A stretch of DNA of 6,152 bases, taken from contig JAUVVS010000138.1 in NCBI GenBank assembly GCA_030604545.1, positions 1 to 6,152 of the forward strand, written 5' to 3'. This document shows positions 1-5,935 of the stretch, one piece after another. Position 1 is the stretch's first letter; every line of letters starts with the position of its first letter. Under the pieces are notes generated by a model that was not told the origin of the DNA, did no database searches, and worked only from the letters and a program-made list of their open reading frames with translations. The translations under genes and the position numbers were made by a program. Source of the DNA: Deltaproteobacteria bacterium. GTDB taxonomy: Bacteria > Desulfobacterota > Desulfobacteria > Desulfobacterales > JAUVVS01.

Positions 1-374
1 CCGTGGATAAAAAGATGCACTATGTTTATCAGGATGGCAAAGCCGTATTTAAACATGCAGTAATAGGAATGGTAGATGTTTCTGCAGAAATATTAAAAAA
101 GAACAATTATAAGGCAAAAGATATTAAACTTTTTATCCCACACCAGGCCAATTATAGAATCATCGATGCCGTAGCTAAAAAGATGGGATTTAGCCCGGAT
201 CAGACTGTTATTAACTTAAACAAATATGGGAATACCACTTCAGCAACAATACCCCTTGCAATGTCCGAAGCTTATCAAAAAAAAATGATGAAAAAGGGAG
301 ACCCCGTAATCCTTACAGCATTTGGTGCCGGCTTTGCGTGGGGAAGTTTACTGCTTAGATGGGCTGTGGACTGA
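1..374 (+). CDS. fabH: 3-oxoacyl-ACP synthase III (FabH-like), C-terminal part, 5' truncated
   Basis: C-terminal 123 or so residues of a beta-ketoacyl-ACP synthase III (KAS III). Known for the family: it condenses acyl-CoA with malonyl-ACP to start type II fatty acid synthesis in the cytosol. Seen here: the catalytic His in 'IPHQAN' (residue 47 of the visible part) and the catalytic Asn in 'YGNTTSA' (residue 77). Their 30-residue spacing matches His244/Asn274 of E. coli FabH. The ending 'GAGFAWGSLLLRW' is the typical FabH tail. The catalytic Cys would lie upstream of the window. The frame is open to the left edge and the protein is about a third of the usual ~320 aa, so the GTG at base 3 is an internal Val codon, not a start. 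The stop TGA is at 372-374. The gene converges on the sigma-54 regulator gene. A specialised KAS III homologue from secondary metabolism cannot be excluded from this part alone. Confidence 0.9.
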   Translation, partial: VDKKMHYVYQDGKAVFKHAVIGMVDVSAEILKKNNYKAKDIKLFIPHQANYRIIDAVAKKMGFSPDQTVINLNKYGNTTSATIPLAMSEAYQKKMMKKGDPVILTAFGAGFAWGSLLLRWAVD

Positions 375-384
375 AAGAATTTTA

Positions 385-412
385 GATTGTGGATTGCGGA
401 TTGCAGATTGGA
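385..412. repeat. four-copy degenerate 7-bp tandem repeat (GATTGNN)
   Basis: Four consecutive heptamers beginning GATTG, at 385-391, 392-398, 399-405 and 406-412, with variable last two bases TG, CG, CA and GA. They start 11 bp after the fabH-like stop codon and lie in the 53-bp gap between convergent genes. The gap has no convincing GC-rich hairpin plus T-run: the best fold is a 5-bp stem, AGATT/AATCT, at 405-409 and 415-419. A second heptamer family (TTATTNG) lies at 1867-1958. Function unknown. Confidence 0.7.
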
Positions 413-427
413 GGAATCTCTTCGCTC

Positions 428-1834
428 TTATATCTCGATATTATATGTCTTAATTTTGCTTAACAGGGAGGGATGGCTGATCTCTAAAAGTTTAGCAGCT
501 TTCGTGCGGTTTCCATCTGTTGATTGAAGCGCACGGACAATCAGTTTTTTCTCCATAGTTTTTTTGGCACTTTTCAGTGAATATCCTTTAAAAAATTCAT
601 CTATTTTATCTGTTTTCGATTTTATACCAAACTCAGGCGGTAAGTATTCCGGTAGAAGAACATTTTCCTCTGCAAGCACTACAGCCCTTTCGATAACATT
701 TTCCAACTCTCTGACATTTCCCGGCCACTGATGCTGAATCAGAATACGCATGACTGCAGGTGACATTTCCTTAATATCCTTGTCAAATTTTTCATTGAAC
801 AGGTTAATAAAATGTTGGCTTAGCAGGGGTATGTCCTCTTTCCAATCCCTAAGTGGCGGCACATTTATCCTTAATACATTCAGCCTGTAATACAAATCCT
901 CGCGAAAGGTGCCATTTTCTAGTTCATGCTCAAGATTTTTAGAAGTTGCTGCAATCACACGAACATCAACTTTCTTTGTTTTTGAATCGCCAACCGGTCT
1001 AATCTCATTTTCCTGTAACACCCTCAACAGTTTCACTTGAAGTGAGAGCGGCAACTCTCCTATTTCATCAAGAAAAATCGTTCCGCCCTCTGCTTCTTCA
1101 AAAAGACCTATCTTATTCTTATCGGCACCGGTAAAAGCACCCTTTTTATAACCGAACAGCTCGCTTTCGAGTAAATTTTCAGGGATTCCACCGCAGTTCA
1201 CCGGAACAAGAGATTTGCTTGATCTTTCTCCTTTATAATGTATACTCCTTGCAATTAGTTCCTTCCCGGTTCCGCTTTCACCGGTAATTAAGACGGTAGT
1301 ATTGTATTGAGCCACCTTGTCTGCCAGTCTGAACACGGCTTGCATTGCATTGCTTTTACCGATCATGTAACCAAATTTATAATTCTCTTCAATTTTCCTG
1401 ATCCGCTTTCTGAGCTGAACGTTCTCTTTTTTTAATCGTTCCCGTTCTTCCGCCTTTTTAAGCGCCAGGTAGACTTCATCAGATTTAAAAGGCTTTGAAA
1501 TATAGTCATAGGCACCTTGTTTCATAGCTTCAATAGCCGTATCAATACTGCCATATGCCGACATCATGATAATAGTAGTCGAACCTATTTTGTCACGGGC
1601 GGAAGCTAAAAATTCCATACCGTTCATTTTGGGCATTTTTATATCACAAAGAATAAAATCATATTGCTCTTGATCAATCATTTGTAATCCTTCGAAACCA
1701 TCGATTGCCGAATCAACCTGATAGCCTAATTTATTGAGCATAGCAGTCAGCATGTGACGCATGTTTTCCTCATCATCAATAATAAGCAGGCGTTTACCTG
1801 CGGTAGATTCATCTTTCTTAATGGTGTTTTTCAT
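428..1834 (-). CDS. NtrC-family sigma-54-dependent response regulator (REC–AAA+–Fis HTH)
   Basis: 468-aa two-component transcription activator, full length for the family. The receiver (about 15-130) has acidic pocket D20/D21, phospho-acceptor D64 in 'CDIKMPKMNG', switch S92 and K114. A charged helical linker (about 125-150) follows. The AAA+ domain (about 155-395) has Walker A GESGTGKE (185-192), the sigma-54 contact loop GAFTGA (232-237), Walker B TIFLDE (252-257), candidate arginine fingers R311/R317 and sensor II 'GNVRELEN' (372-379). A Fis-type helix-turn-helix (about 442-463) ends the protein. All residues needed for phosphorylation, ATP hydrolysis and sigma-54 remodelling are present. 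The ATG start (1832-1834) is preceded by a weak AGG about 8 nt away. It lies 131 bp downstream of the histidine kinase gene on the same strand, so it is very probably that kinase's partner. The layout resembles AtoC, ZraR and similar groups; the target genes and signal cannot be read from the sequence. Confidence 0.95.
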   Translation of the reverse strand: MKNTIKKDESTAGKRLLIIDDEENMRHMLTAMLNKLGYQVDSAIDGFEGLQMIDQEQYDFILCDIKMPKMNGMEFLASARDKIGSTTIIMMSAYGSIDTAIEAMKQGAYDYISKPFKSDEVYLALKKAEERERLKKENVQLRKRIRKIEENYKFGYMIGKSNAMQAVFRLADKVAQYNTTVLITGESGTGKELIARSIHYKGERSSKSLVPVNCGGIPENLLESELFGYKKGAFTGADKNKIGLFEEAEGGTIFLDEIGELPLSLQVKLLRVLQENEIRPVGDSKTKKVDVRVIAATSKNLEHELENGTFREDLYYRLNVLRINVPPLRDWKEDIPLLSQHFINLFNEKFDKDIKEMSPAVMRILIQHQWPGNVRELENVIERAVVLAEENVLLPEYLPPEFGIKSKTDKIDEFFKGYSLKSAKKTMEKKLIVRALQSTDGNRTKAAKLLEISHPSLLSKIKTYNIEI

Positions 1835-1866
1835 TGTTTATACCTAACTCGGACAAGCCGGGGGAA

Positions 1867-1958
1867 TTATTTGTTATTCGTTATTGGTTATTGGTTTAAA
1901 GTCGGTTATTGAAGATCGATTTTCACCATCCCATTAACGAATAACAAATAACCAATAA
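1867..1958. repeat. facing arrays of TTATTNG heptamers forming a long inverted repeat
   Basis: In the 131-bp gap between kinase and regulator genes, four TTATTNG heptamers run on the plus strand (1867-1894; third-last to last bases TTG, TCG, TGG, TGG). Four run on the minus strand (1931-1958; one is TTAATGG). Bases 1867-1887 pair with 1931-1951 at 20 of 21 positions, including 17 consecutive matches (1867-1883 with 1935-1951), leaving a loop of 43 nt. In the kinase-regulator transcript this would be a long A/U-rich hairpin. It has no trailing U-run of the intrinsic-terminator kind. It could affect RNA stability or the relative expression of the two genes, or simply be a dispersed repeat; no function is established here. 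Confidence 0.8.
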
Positions 1959-1965
1959 CTTCATT

Positions 1966-3516
1966 TTATTTTGCCTCTTCATAAAGCGGCAGGCATATAA
2001 TCAGAGTGGTTCCTTTACTTTGTTCACTGGTTGCTTTGATCGTGCCGCCCATAGATTCAATAATCATAAAACTGACTGAAAGACCAAGGCCGGTTCCTTT
2101 GCCGGGTTCTTTTGTCGTATAAAACGGATCAAAAATATTTCCGAGTGTTTCTTTAGGAACACCGACTCCATTATCTATAAACATCAGTTTTAACAAGGTT
2201 TCCTGATCTTTGAAGTCAAAATCCGAACCGGAGACAACCTCACTTTTTATAATTATTTTTCCATCTTGACTAACTTCACTTGAAGATACGGCGTCCGCAG
2301 CATTTATCATTAAATTCAAGAAAACCTGCCGCAGCTGATTGGGGTCTGCGTGAATGATATCCTTTTCAGCCTTAAGAGAGAGTTCCAGATTTATGTTAGA
2401 CAAGAAAGGTTGAACGTTAATAACATTCGAAACATCTTTAATTATTTCATGTGCCGATACAGCCTTCATCCCCTCCTTAGAAGGCCTTGAAAAATCAAGA
2501 AGCTGTCTGATAATCGTATTTATTCTGTTAATTTCTTTTTCGGTCCGGGTGATAAATTCATTTTTTTCTTTATCTTTAATATCTTTTTGTTTCAGCAAAT
2601 CAAGATAGCCGATAATGATGCCGATGGGATTCCCTATTTCATGGGCAATCCCTGCAGACAACCTCCCTACGGAGGCTAATTTTTCCCCCCTTATAATTTC
2701 TTTCTGAGCCTGTTTTAAATCAAAATTTGCCTTTTCAAGGGATCGGACAGTCGATCGAAGTTTCTCTTTGTCATCTGATATCCGCTTGAGCATACTGTTT
2801 AAAGACTTTGAAAGTTTTTTTAATTCATTGTCTTCTTCTCTTACGGAAAAGAATATATCGTCATCTTCTTTGTATTCTTCGGCTCGTTTTACCAGTCTGC
2901 GCATGGGTTGTAGATATATTTTAGATATCCGGTATATGCCGATAAGCGTCAAAATAAGTGTATTGATAAAAATATATATCGCCAATATTTGTTGCGAGCG
3001 TCTCATCGTTTGATAGACTCCGCTAAGTTGCATAGCAACACTTGCCCCGGCAACGATGCTTTCATTTTTAAACAAAGGTGCGGAAATGATCAAATCTCGT
3101 TTCTGCTTCCAAAAAACGCCCCAGGTTGTACCTATATATTTGGTTTTTCGTTCACCGGATTGAATTGTCTCTTTAGCAAGCTTTGTCAGCTCATCCTGGA
3201 TGGCACAATTTTTTTCGTTTGAATAAATCCGATCATTATTTTTATCTTGAACAATCGCACAAAAAAATCCTGCTTCGGACAGCATACTCTCTAAATTCTT
3301 TTTGAAATGCGAATGCAGAACAACTTTTTCAGGTTCAAAATAATCAATTAAATTATCTTCGATAGCAGAAATAATGAGGTTCCCTTTGGAAATTTCGACT
3401 CGGATCAGATCCCGCTGTGCAATAATAATCATTACAAAATCTATCAAAAACATCGACAGCATTAAAAGGACGACGATAGTGATTGCAATATTTGTTTTTA
3501 ATCCTCGGGGAAACAC
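1966..3516 (-). CDS. membrane sensor histidine kinase (periplasmic sensor–HAMP–HisKA–HATPase)
   Basis: 516-aa sensor kinase expected in the inner membrane. Order: TM1 (about 9-32), an extracytoplasmic region of about 140 residues, TM2 (about 176-196), a HAMP-like linker (about 197-248), a coiled coil (about 248-280), then the kinase core. The H-box 'SAGIAHEIGNP' puts the phosphorylated His at 292. The ATPase domain has N-box N401/N405, G1 'DNGVGVP' (448-454), the F-box 'FDPFYTTKE' and G2 GTGLG (474-478). All catalytic motifs are intact. The sensor region resembles a single Cache-like fold, most clearly around 'DLIISAPLFKNESIVAG', but the ligand is unknown. It holds two cysteines, C86 and C104. 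The start is GTG (3514-3516) with AAAGGG 6 nt upstream. No other start codon lies between it and the in-frame TAA at 3559-3561, and the overlapping ATG one base upstream is out of frame and soon stops. The gene lies between the double-receiver gene and the NtrC-type gene, which are its likely phospho-acceptors. Confidence 0.94.
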   Translation of the reverse strand: MFPRGLKTNIAITIVVLLMLSMFLIDFVMIIIAQRDLIRVEISKGNLIISAIEDNLIDYFEPEKVVLHSHFKKNLESMLSEAGFFCAIVQDKNNDRIYSNEKNCAIQDELTKLAKETIQSGERKTKYIGTTWGVFWKQKRDLIISAPLFKNESIVAGASVAMQLSGVYQTMRRSQQILAIYIFINTLILTLIGIYRISKIYLQPMRRLVKRAEEYKEDDDIFFSVREEDNELKKLSKSLNSMLKRISDDKEKLRSTVRSLEKANFDLKQAQKEIIRGEKLASVGRLSAGIAHEIGNPIGIIIGYLDLLKQKDIKDKEKNEFITRTEKEINRINTIIRQLLDFSRPSKEGMKAVSAHEIIKDVSNVINVQPFLSNINLELSLKAEKDIIHADPNQLRQVFLNLMINAADAVSSSEVSQDGKIIIKSEVVSGSDFDFKDQETLLKLMFIDNGVGVPKETLGNIFDPFYTTKEPGKGTGLGLSVSFMIIESMGGTIKATSEQSKGTTLIICLPLYEEAK

Positions 3517-3541
3517 ATCAAACCCTTTAAACGAGACCGGA

Positions 3542-3554
3542 CGCTTTGGAAGCG
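3542..3554. other. small hairpin in the leader of the kinase gene
   Basis: CGCTT (3542-3546) and AAGCG (3550-3554) pair around a 3-base loop, 26 bp upstream of the kinase GTG start. On the minus strand no T-run follows, so it does not look like a terminator of the gene upstream. On the plus strand it is followed only by AGTTTT. Low-confidence structural note. Confidence 0.3.
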
Positions 3555-3572
3555 AGTTTTACACGGCTTAAA

Positions 3573-3592
3573 ATTATATCGCCTCCGAGGCG
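3573..3592 (-). promoter_or_regulatory. 13-bp palindrome abutting a TATAAT box, possible internal promoter/operator
   Basis: In the 125-bp gap upstream of the kinase, CGCCTCCGAGGCG (3580-3592) is a perfect 6+1+6 palindrome, unusually GC-rich for this gap. One base away on the minus strand is TATAAT (3573-3578), a perfect -10 hexamer about 57 bp upstream of the GTG start. No -35 hexamer is found at 16-18 bp; that stretch is A-rich. The site may therefore be an activator-dependent internal promoter, an RNA hairpin in the operon transcript, or on the plus strand a weak terminator-like structure (the palindrome is followed by TCAC and six T). None of these readings is secure. Confidence 0.3.
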
Positions 3593-3641
3593 TCACTTTT
3601 TTAGTAAATCTAAAATGTTTTAAAAATAGAAAAACAGGTTA

Positions 3642-5429
3642 TCAGCGTAAACATTTATTGATAGTATCAATTAATTTAGCAGGATCGAATGGTTTGGTCA
3701 GATATGAGCTGGCGCCTGACATCTTTCCTTTTATTTTATCAAAAACTTTATCTTTGCCTGTAAGAATTATTACAGGGATGTCTTTGAATATCGCACTATC
3801 CTTCATGATGGAAAGCACCTTGTACCCATCCATTCTGGGCATAACGATATCAAGCAGCACTAAGTCGGGCTTTTCATTATTCAATTGAGACAGGGCTTCG
3901 AGACCGTCTTTTGCTTCTAAGACCGCATATCCTTTCCGACTAAGGATCGCAACTATTAACTTCCTTGTATCAGAGCTATCTTCTGCAACAAGAATTTTAT
4001 TTCTTTTGGCAACCCTCTTGGATGCTTTGCTAAGATCAGATCTTTTCTTTTGGTATACTATTCCCATGACGTCCATATAGCTTTGCAAAGCGTGCAGTTG
4101 CTCAATAAATGCTTTATTCTCCGGCGCCAGTTTTTTACTCTTTTGTAACTGATCAAAAGCTTCTCCCCAATGTTCCATATTGAGATACGCCATAGCCAGA
4201 TAATAATGGGCATCGGCATTTTTTTCTTTTTTGATAACTTTCTCATACCTTTCGATTGCTTTATTTATAATGCCTTGATTTGCCGTCCGTTTAGATGTGA
4301 AGAACTTTTCTTGTACAAACAAATGGGCCTCACAATAGTAGCACTTACCAGCCTTCTCTTCCAATGGAGACCAGCAGAATGGACAATGCCAAACTCGGTC
4401 TGTCCATACCTTGTTTTCGGCAAGATTGAGTTTCTCGATTTCCAAAACGACCAAAGGATCTTCAGAAGAAATGGTGGCCGCATTTTTGAGTGACGATTTT
4501 ATAGCTTTCATGCTCCCGAGAACACGGGAACACCACAGCCACCCCTCGCGATTGCGCGGATTGATCCTTAAAAGCTTGGCCAGCACCTTTTGAGACTGTT
4601 GAAAATGATGTCCTTCAGCCAGACTGACAGCCTCAGAAATCAGTTCACTTTCTTTTTCTTCGGCTTGATCTTGTAAAGAAGAATCACGTTTCTGCTCACT
4701 TACCTTTTCTGTTTTAACAACTTCCGCCGAGCCAACTTCATTCCCTGCACCTATTGCTTTATCCTTGAACCTTGTTCCCTCCATAATCAGGGGCATGAGT
4801 CCTCTATTGATTCGCCGCTTCTGATCTTCTTTTGAAATATCTTTGAATTGGAAGTCTACATGATCCCATCCAATCATTTCAAGTGCTGCATCTTCTCCTT
4901 TCAGGTCACTATAAAGTGCATCATATAGAACACCTTTATTAAAATAAAAAAGCCCTTTTCTTTTTCCGCTAAAATTAATTTCCAAAAGGCATGTCTTTTT
5001 TTCCATTTCAGTGAGCAGCAACAAACTATTTACCGACATCCCTTTTGGATAAGAATCCTCATCAAAACGATCGAGTCTATCCAAGATTTCCCAGGCCAGT
5101 TCGTTTGAATCAAAGGGTTTTTCGATATAGCCGAGGACGTCTTCTCTGGCTGCCCTTTCCTTGAATTCAGGATTTCCATGCGCTGTTATTACAATGCATG
5201 GAATATGGGGACGGTTTTGGTTCATATAAGTCAAAAGCTCCAGACCACTCACTTTTGGCATAACAAGATCCGTTACCAGAACTGAGATACGTTCCCTTTT
5301 AAGCACTTCAATGGCCTCTTCTCCATCCGAGGCGGTCAATACTTCAAATTGGTCAACATACTTTTGCAGACCTTTTTTGAGGATGTTTAGAAGTTTCGAA
5401 TCGTCATCAACAATAAGCACCTTTTCCAT
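3642..5429 (-). CDS. double-receiver protein: REC–PATAN (DUF4388)–TPR–zinc ribbon–TPR–REC
   Basis: 595-aa soluble signalling protein. Receiver 1 (about 2-120) has D8/D9, phospho-acceptor D54 in 'TDLVMPKVSG', T82 and K104. A PATAN/DUF4388-like domain follows (about 127-215; core 'GLFYFNKGVLYDALYSD'). After it come a charged linker (about 222-260), TPR-like helices (about 262-335), a four-cysteine zinc-ribbon-like knuckle (C349, C352, C363, C366; CxxC-x10-CxxC), a clearer TPR (about 386-440) and receiver 2 (about 477-595; E483/D484, D527, T557, K579). Both receivers look phosphorylatable. There is no DNA-binding, enzymatic or histidine phosphotransfer domain, so the output is probably protein–protein contact. 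PATAN domains are known beside receivers (PatA of Anabaena) but have no defined biochemistry. The ATG start (5427-5429) follows AAAGGA by about 8 nt. As first gene of the three-gene minus-strand cluster, it is probably a second target or scaffold of the kinase (inference). Confidence 0.9.
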   Translation of the reverse strand: MEKVLIVDDDSKLLNILKKGLQKYVDQFEVLTASDGEEAIEVLKRERISVLVTDLVMPKVSGLELLTYMNQNRPHIPCIVITAHGNPEFKERAAREDVLGYIEKPFDSNELAWEILDRLDRFDEDSYPKGMSVNSLLLLTEMEKKTCLLEINFSGKRKGLFYFNKGVLYDALYSDLKGEDAALEMIGWDHVDFQFKDISKEDQKRRINRGLMPLIMEGTRFKDKAIGAGNEVGSAEVVKTEKVSEQKRDSSLQDQAEEKESELISEAVSLAEGHHFQQSQKVLAKLLRINPRNREGWLWCSRVLGSMKAIKSSLKNAATISSEDPLVVLEIEKLNLAENKVWTDRVWHCPFCWSPLEEKAGKCYYCEAHLFVQEKFFTSKRTANQGIINKAIERYEKVIKKEKNADAHYYLAMAYLNMEHWGEAFDQLQKSKKLAPENKAFIEQLHALQSYMDVMGIVYQKKRSDLSKASKRVAKRNKILVAEDSSDTRKLIVAILSRKGYAVLEAKDGLEALSQLNNEKPDLVLLDIVMPRMDGYKVLSIMKDSAIFKDIPVIILTGKDKVFDKIKGKMSGASSYLTKPFDPAKLIDTINKCLR

Positions 5430-5459
5430 TGGATTTATCCTTTCAACTTGTGGTTTCTA

Positions 5460-5553
5460 TAATTAGTGCTTGAACGAAAACCCTATAAATCTCCCCCTTT
5501 TGAAAAGGGGGACTTGTGAGGAAATCTGGCACTTTCCGTTCAGGCACTAATTA
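5460..5553. repeat. 94-bp MITE-like palindromic element
   Basis: Terminal inverted repeats of 21 bp at 5460-5480 and 5533-5553 match at 19 of 21 positions; both outer ends read TAATTAGTGC or its complement with one difference. At the centre, TCCCCCTTTT (5492-5501) and AAAAGGGGGA (5503-5512) form a perfect 10-bp palindrome about one base. AAATCT occurs as a direct repeat at 5487-5492 and 5522-5527. No coding capacity and no clear target-site duplication. Similar poly-C/poly-G palindromes recur between genes in many environmental bacterial genomes (from memory, not checked). It lies 30 bp upstream of the double-receiver start codon and inside that gene's predicted 5' leader. Confidence 0.65.
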
Positions 5554-5581
5554 GATTTGGTTGAAGATTCTTTCCATAGAA

Positions 5582-5610
5582 ATTATACGATATCTAGTAT
5601 ATACTATAAA
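5582..5610 (-). promoter_or_regulatory. candidate sigma-70 promoter of the three-gene signalling cluster
   Basis: Read on the minus strand: -35 TTTATA (5605-5610, 4 of 6 consensus), 17-bp spacer, -10 TATAAT (5582-5587, 6 of 6). Transcription would start near 5575 and give a leader of about 145 nt that contains the MITE-like palindrome. A perfect 12-bp palindrome, TAGTATATACTA (5595-5606), fills much of the spacer and touches the -35, a position expected for an operator. The region is AT-rich, so a chance match is possible. Confidence 0.4.
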
Positions 5611-5690
5611 GATTAAATTTTCAATACGAATGCTCCAAATTTTGTAATATTTTAGCTGTTTGAAAACAAGGCCGCTTCAAAGGTAATTAA

Positions 5691-5718
5691 ATTTTAAATT
5701 TAAAATAAAGGATATCCT
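5691..5718. other. AT-rich palindromes in the divergent intergenic region
   Basis: ATTTTAAATTTAAAAT (5691-5706) is a perfect 16-bp A/T palindrome. Two bases later AGGATATCCT (5709-5718) is a perfect 10-bp palindrome. They lie about midway between the two divergent promoters, where regulator or nucleoid-protein sites are common. The first is pure A/T and may be fortuitous. Confidence 0.3.
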
Positions 5719-5816
5719 CCAAGTTTCAAACCGATATTACATAAGTGTTGAGCTTATTAGATCATTTTGTATTCGGGTTTCGAATTTAATTGTGTTATTT
5801 TCACTATGTTTTACTC

Positions 5817-5845
5817 TTGACTAAAAATGGTTTATCAACTATATT
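5817..5845 (+). promoter_or_regulatory. sigma-70 promoter of the solute-binding protein gene
   Basis: TTGACT (5817-5822, 5 of 6), exactly 17 bp, then TATATT (5840-5845, 5 of 6). The predicted start of transcription is near 5852, about 84 nt before the ATG at 5936. A 5-bp inverted repeat, ATTCG/CGAAT (5771-5785), lies about 32 bp upstream of the -35. This is the best promoter match in the window. Confidence 0.65.
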
Positions 5846-5922
5846 TCCGCTAATGGGAATTTAGAATCAATTTAAACACTAATTTTAATTGTAGGAGGTC
5901 AAAAAACAGAACAACAACAAAG

Positions 5923-5930
5923 AAAGGAGG
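5923..5930 (+). promoter_or_regulatory. strong ribosome binding site, with a second SD-like site upstream
   Basis: AAAGGAGG sits 5 nt before the ATG at 5936 and fixes that start. An equally good SD-like TAGGAGGT at 5892-5899 has no start codon at usable distance; the stretch between them is A/C-rich (CAACAACAA-like). The upstream copy could be a ribosome standby site or chance. Confidence 0.75.
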
Positions 5931-5935
5931 AACAA

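Noticed and set aside
3..5. GTG at base 3 as the true start of a 123-aa gene
   Set aside because: The product aligns only with the C-terminal third of KAS III, and the frame is open to the window edge, so it is an internal codon of a truncated gene.
375..427. Bidirectional terminator between the convergent genes
   Set aside because: Only a 5-bp A/T-rich stem could be found and no T-run follows it, so a terminator call is not supported.
1867..1958. Heptamer arrays as a CRISPR array
   Set aside because: Units are 7 bp, contiguous and without spacers, and the second array is inverted; this is not CRISPR structure.
2768..3571. Plus-strand open frames (2768-3013, 2989-3222, 3374-3571) opposite the histidine kinase
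   Set aside because: They are antisense to a long, clearly homologous kinase gene, lack plausible ribosome sites and read as low-similarity shadow protein.
3658..4593. Plus- and minus-strand open frames inside the double-receiver gene (3658-3888, 4058-4246, 4170-4493, 4265-4483, 4411-4593)
   Set aside because: All overlap the intact 595-codon gene in other frames and show no recognisable domains; they are shadows of its codon use.
5492..5512. Poly-C/poly-G palindrome as an intrinsic terminator
   Set aside because: Neither strand has a T-run directly after the stem, and the element lies upstream of both divergent genes rather than at a gene end.
5527..5542. Sigma-54-like -24 box TGGCAC on the plus strand
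   Set aside because: The -12 position reads TC instead of GC (no TTGCA-like element), and it lies inside the MITE-like repeat, pointing toward the solute-binding gene but about 400 bp from it.
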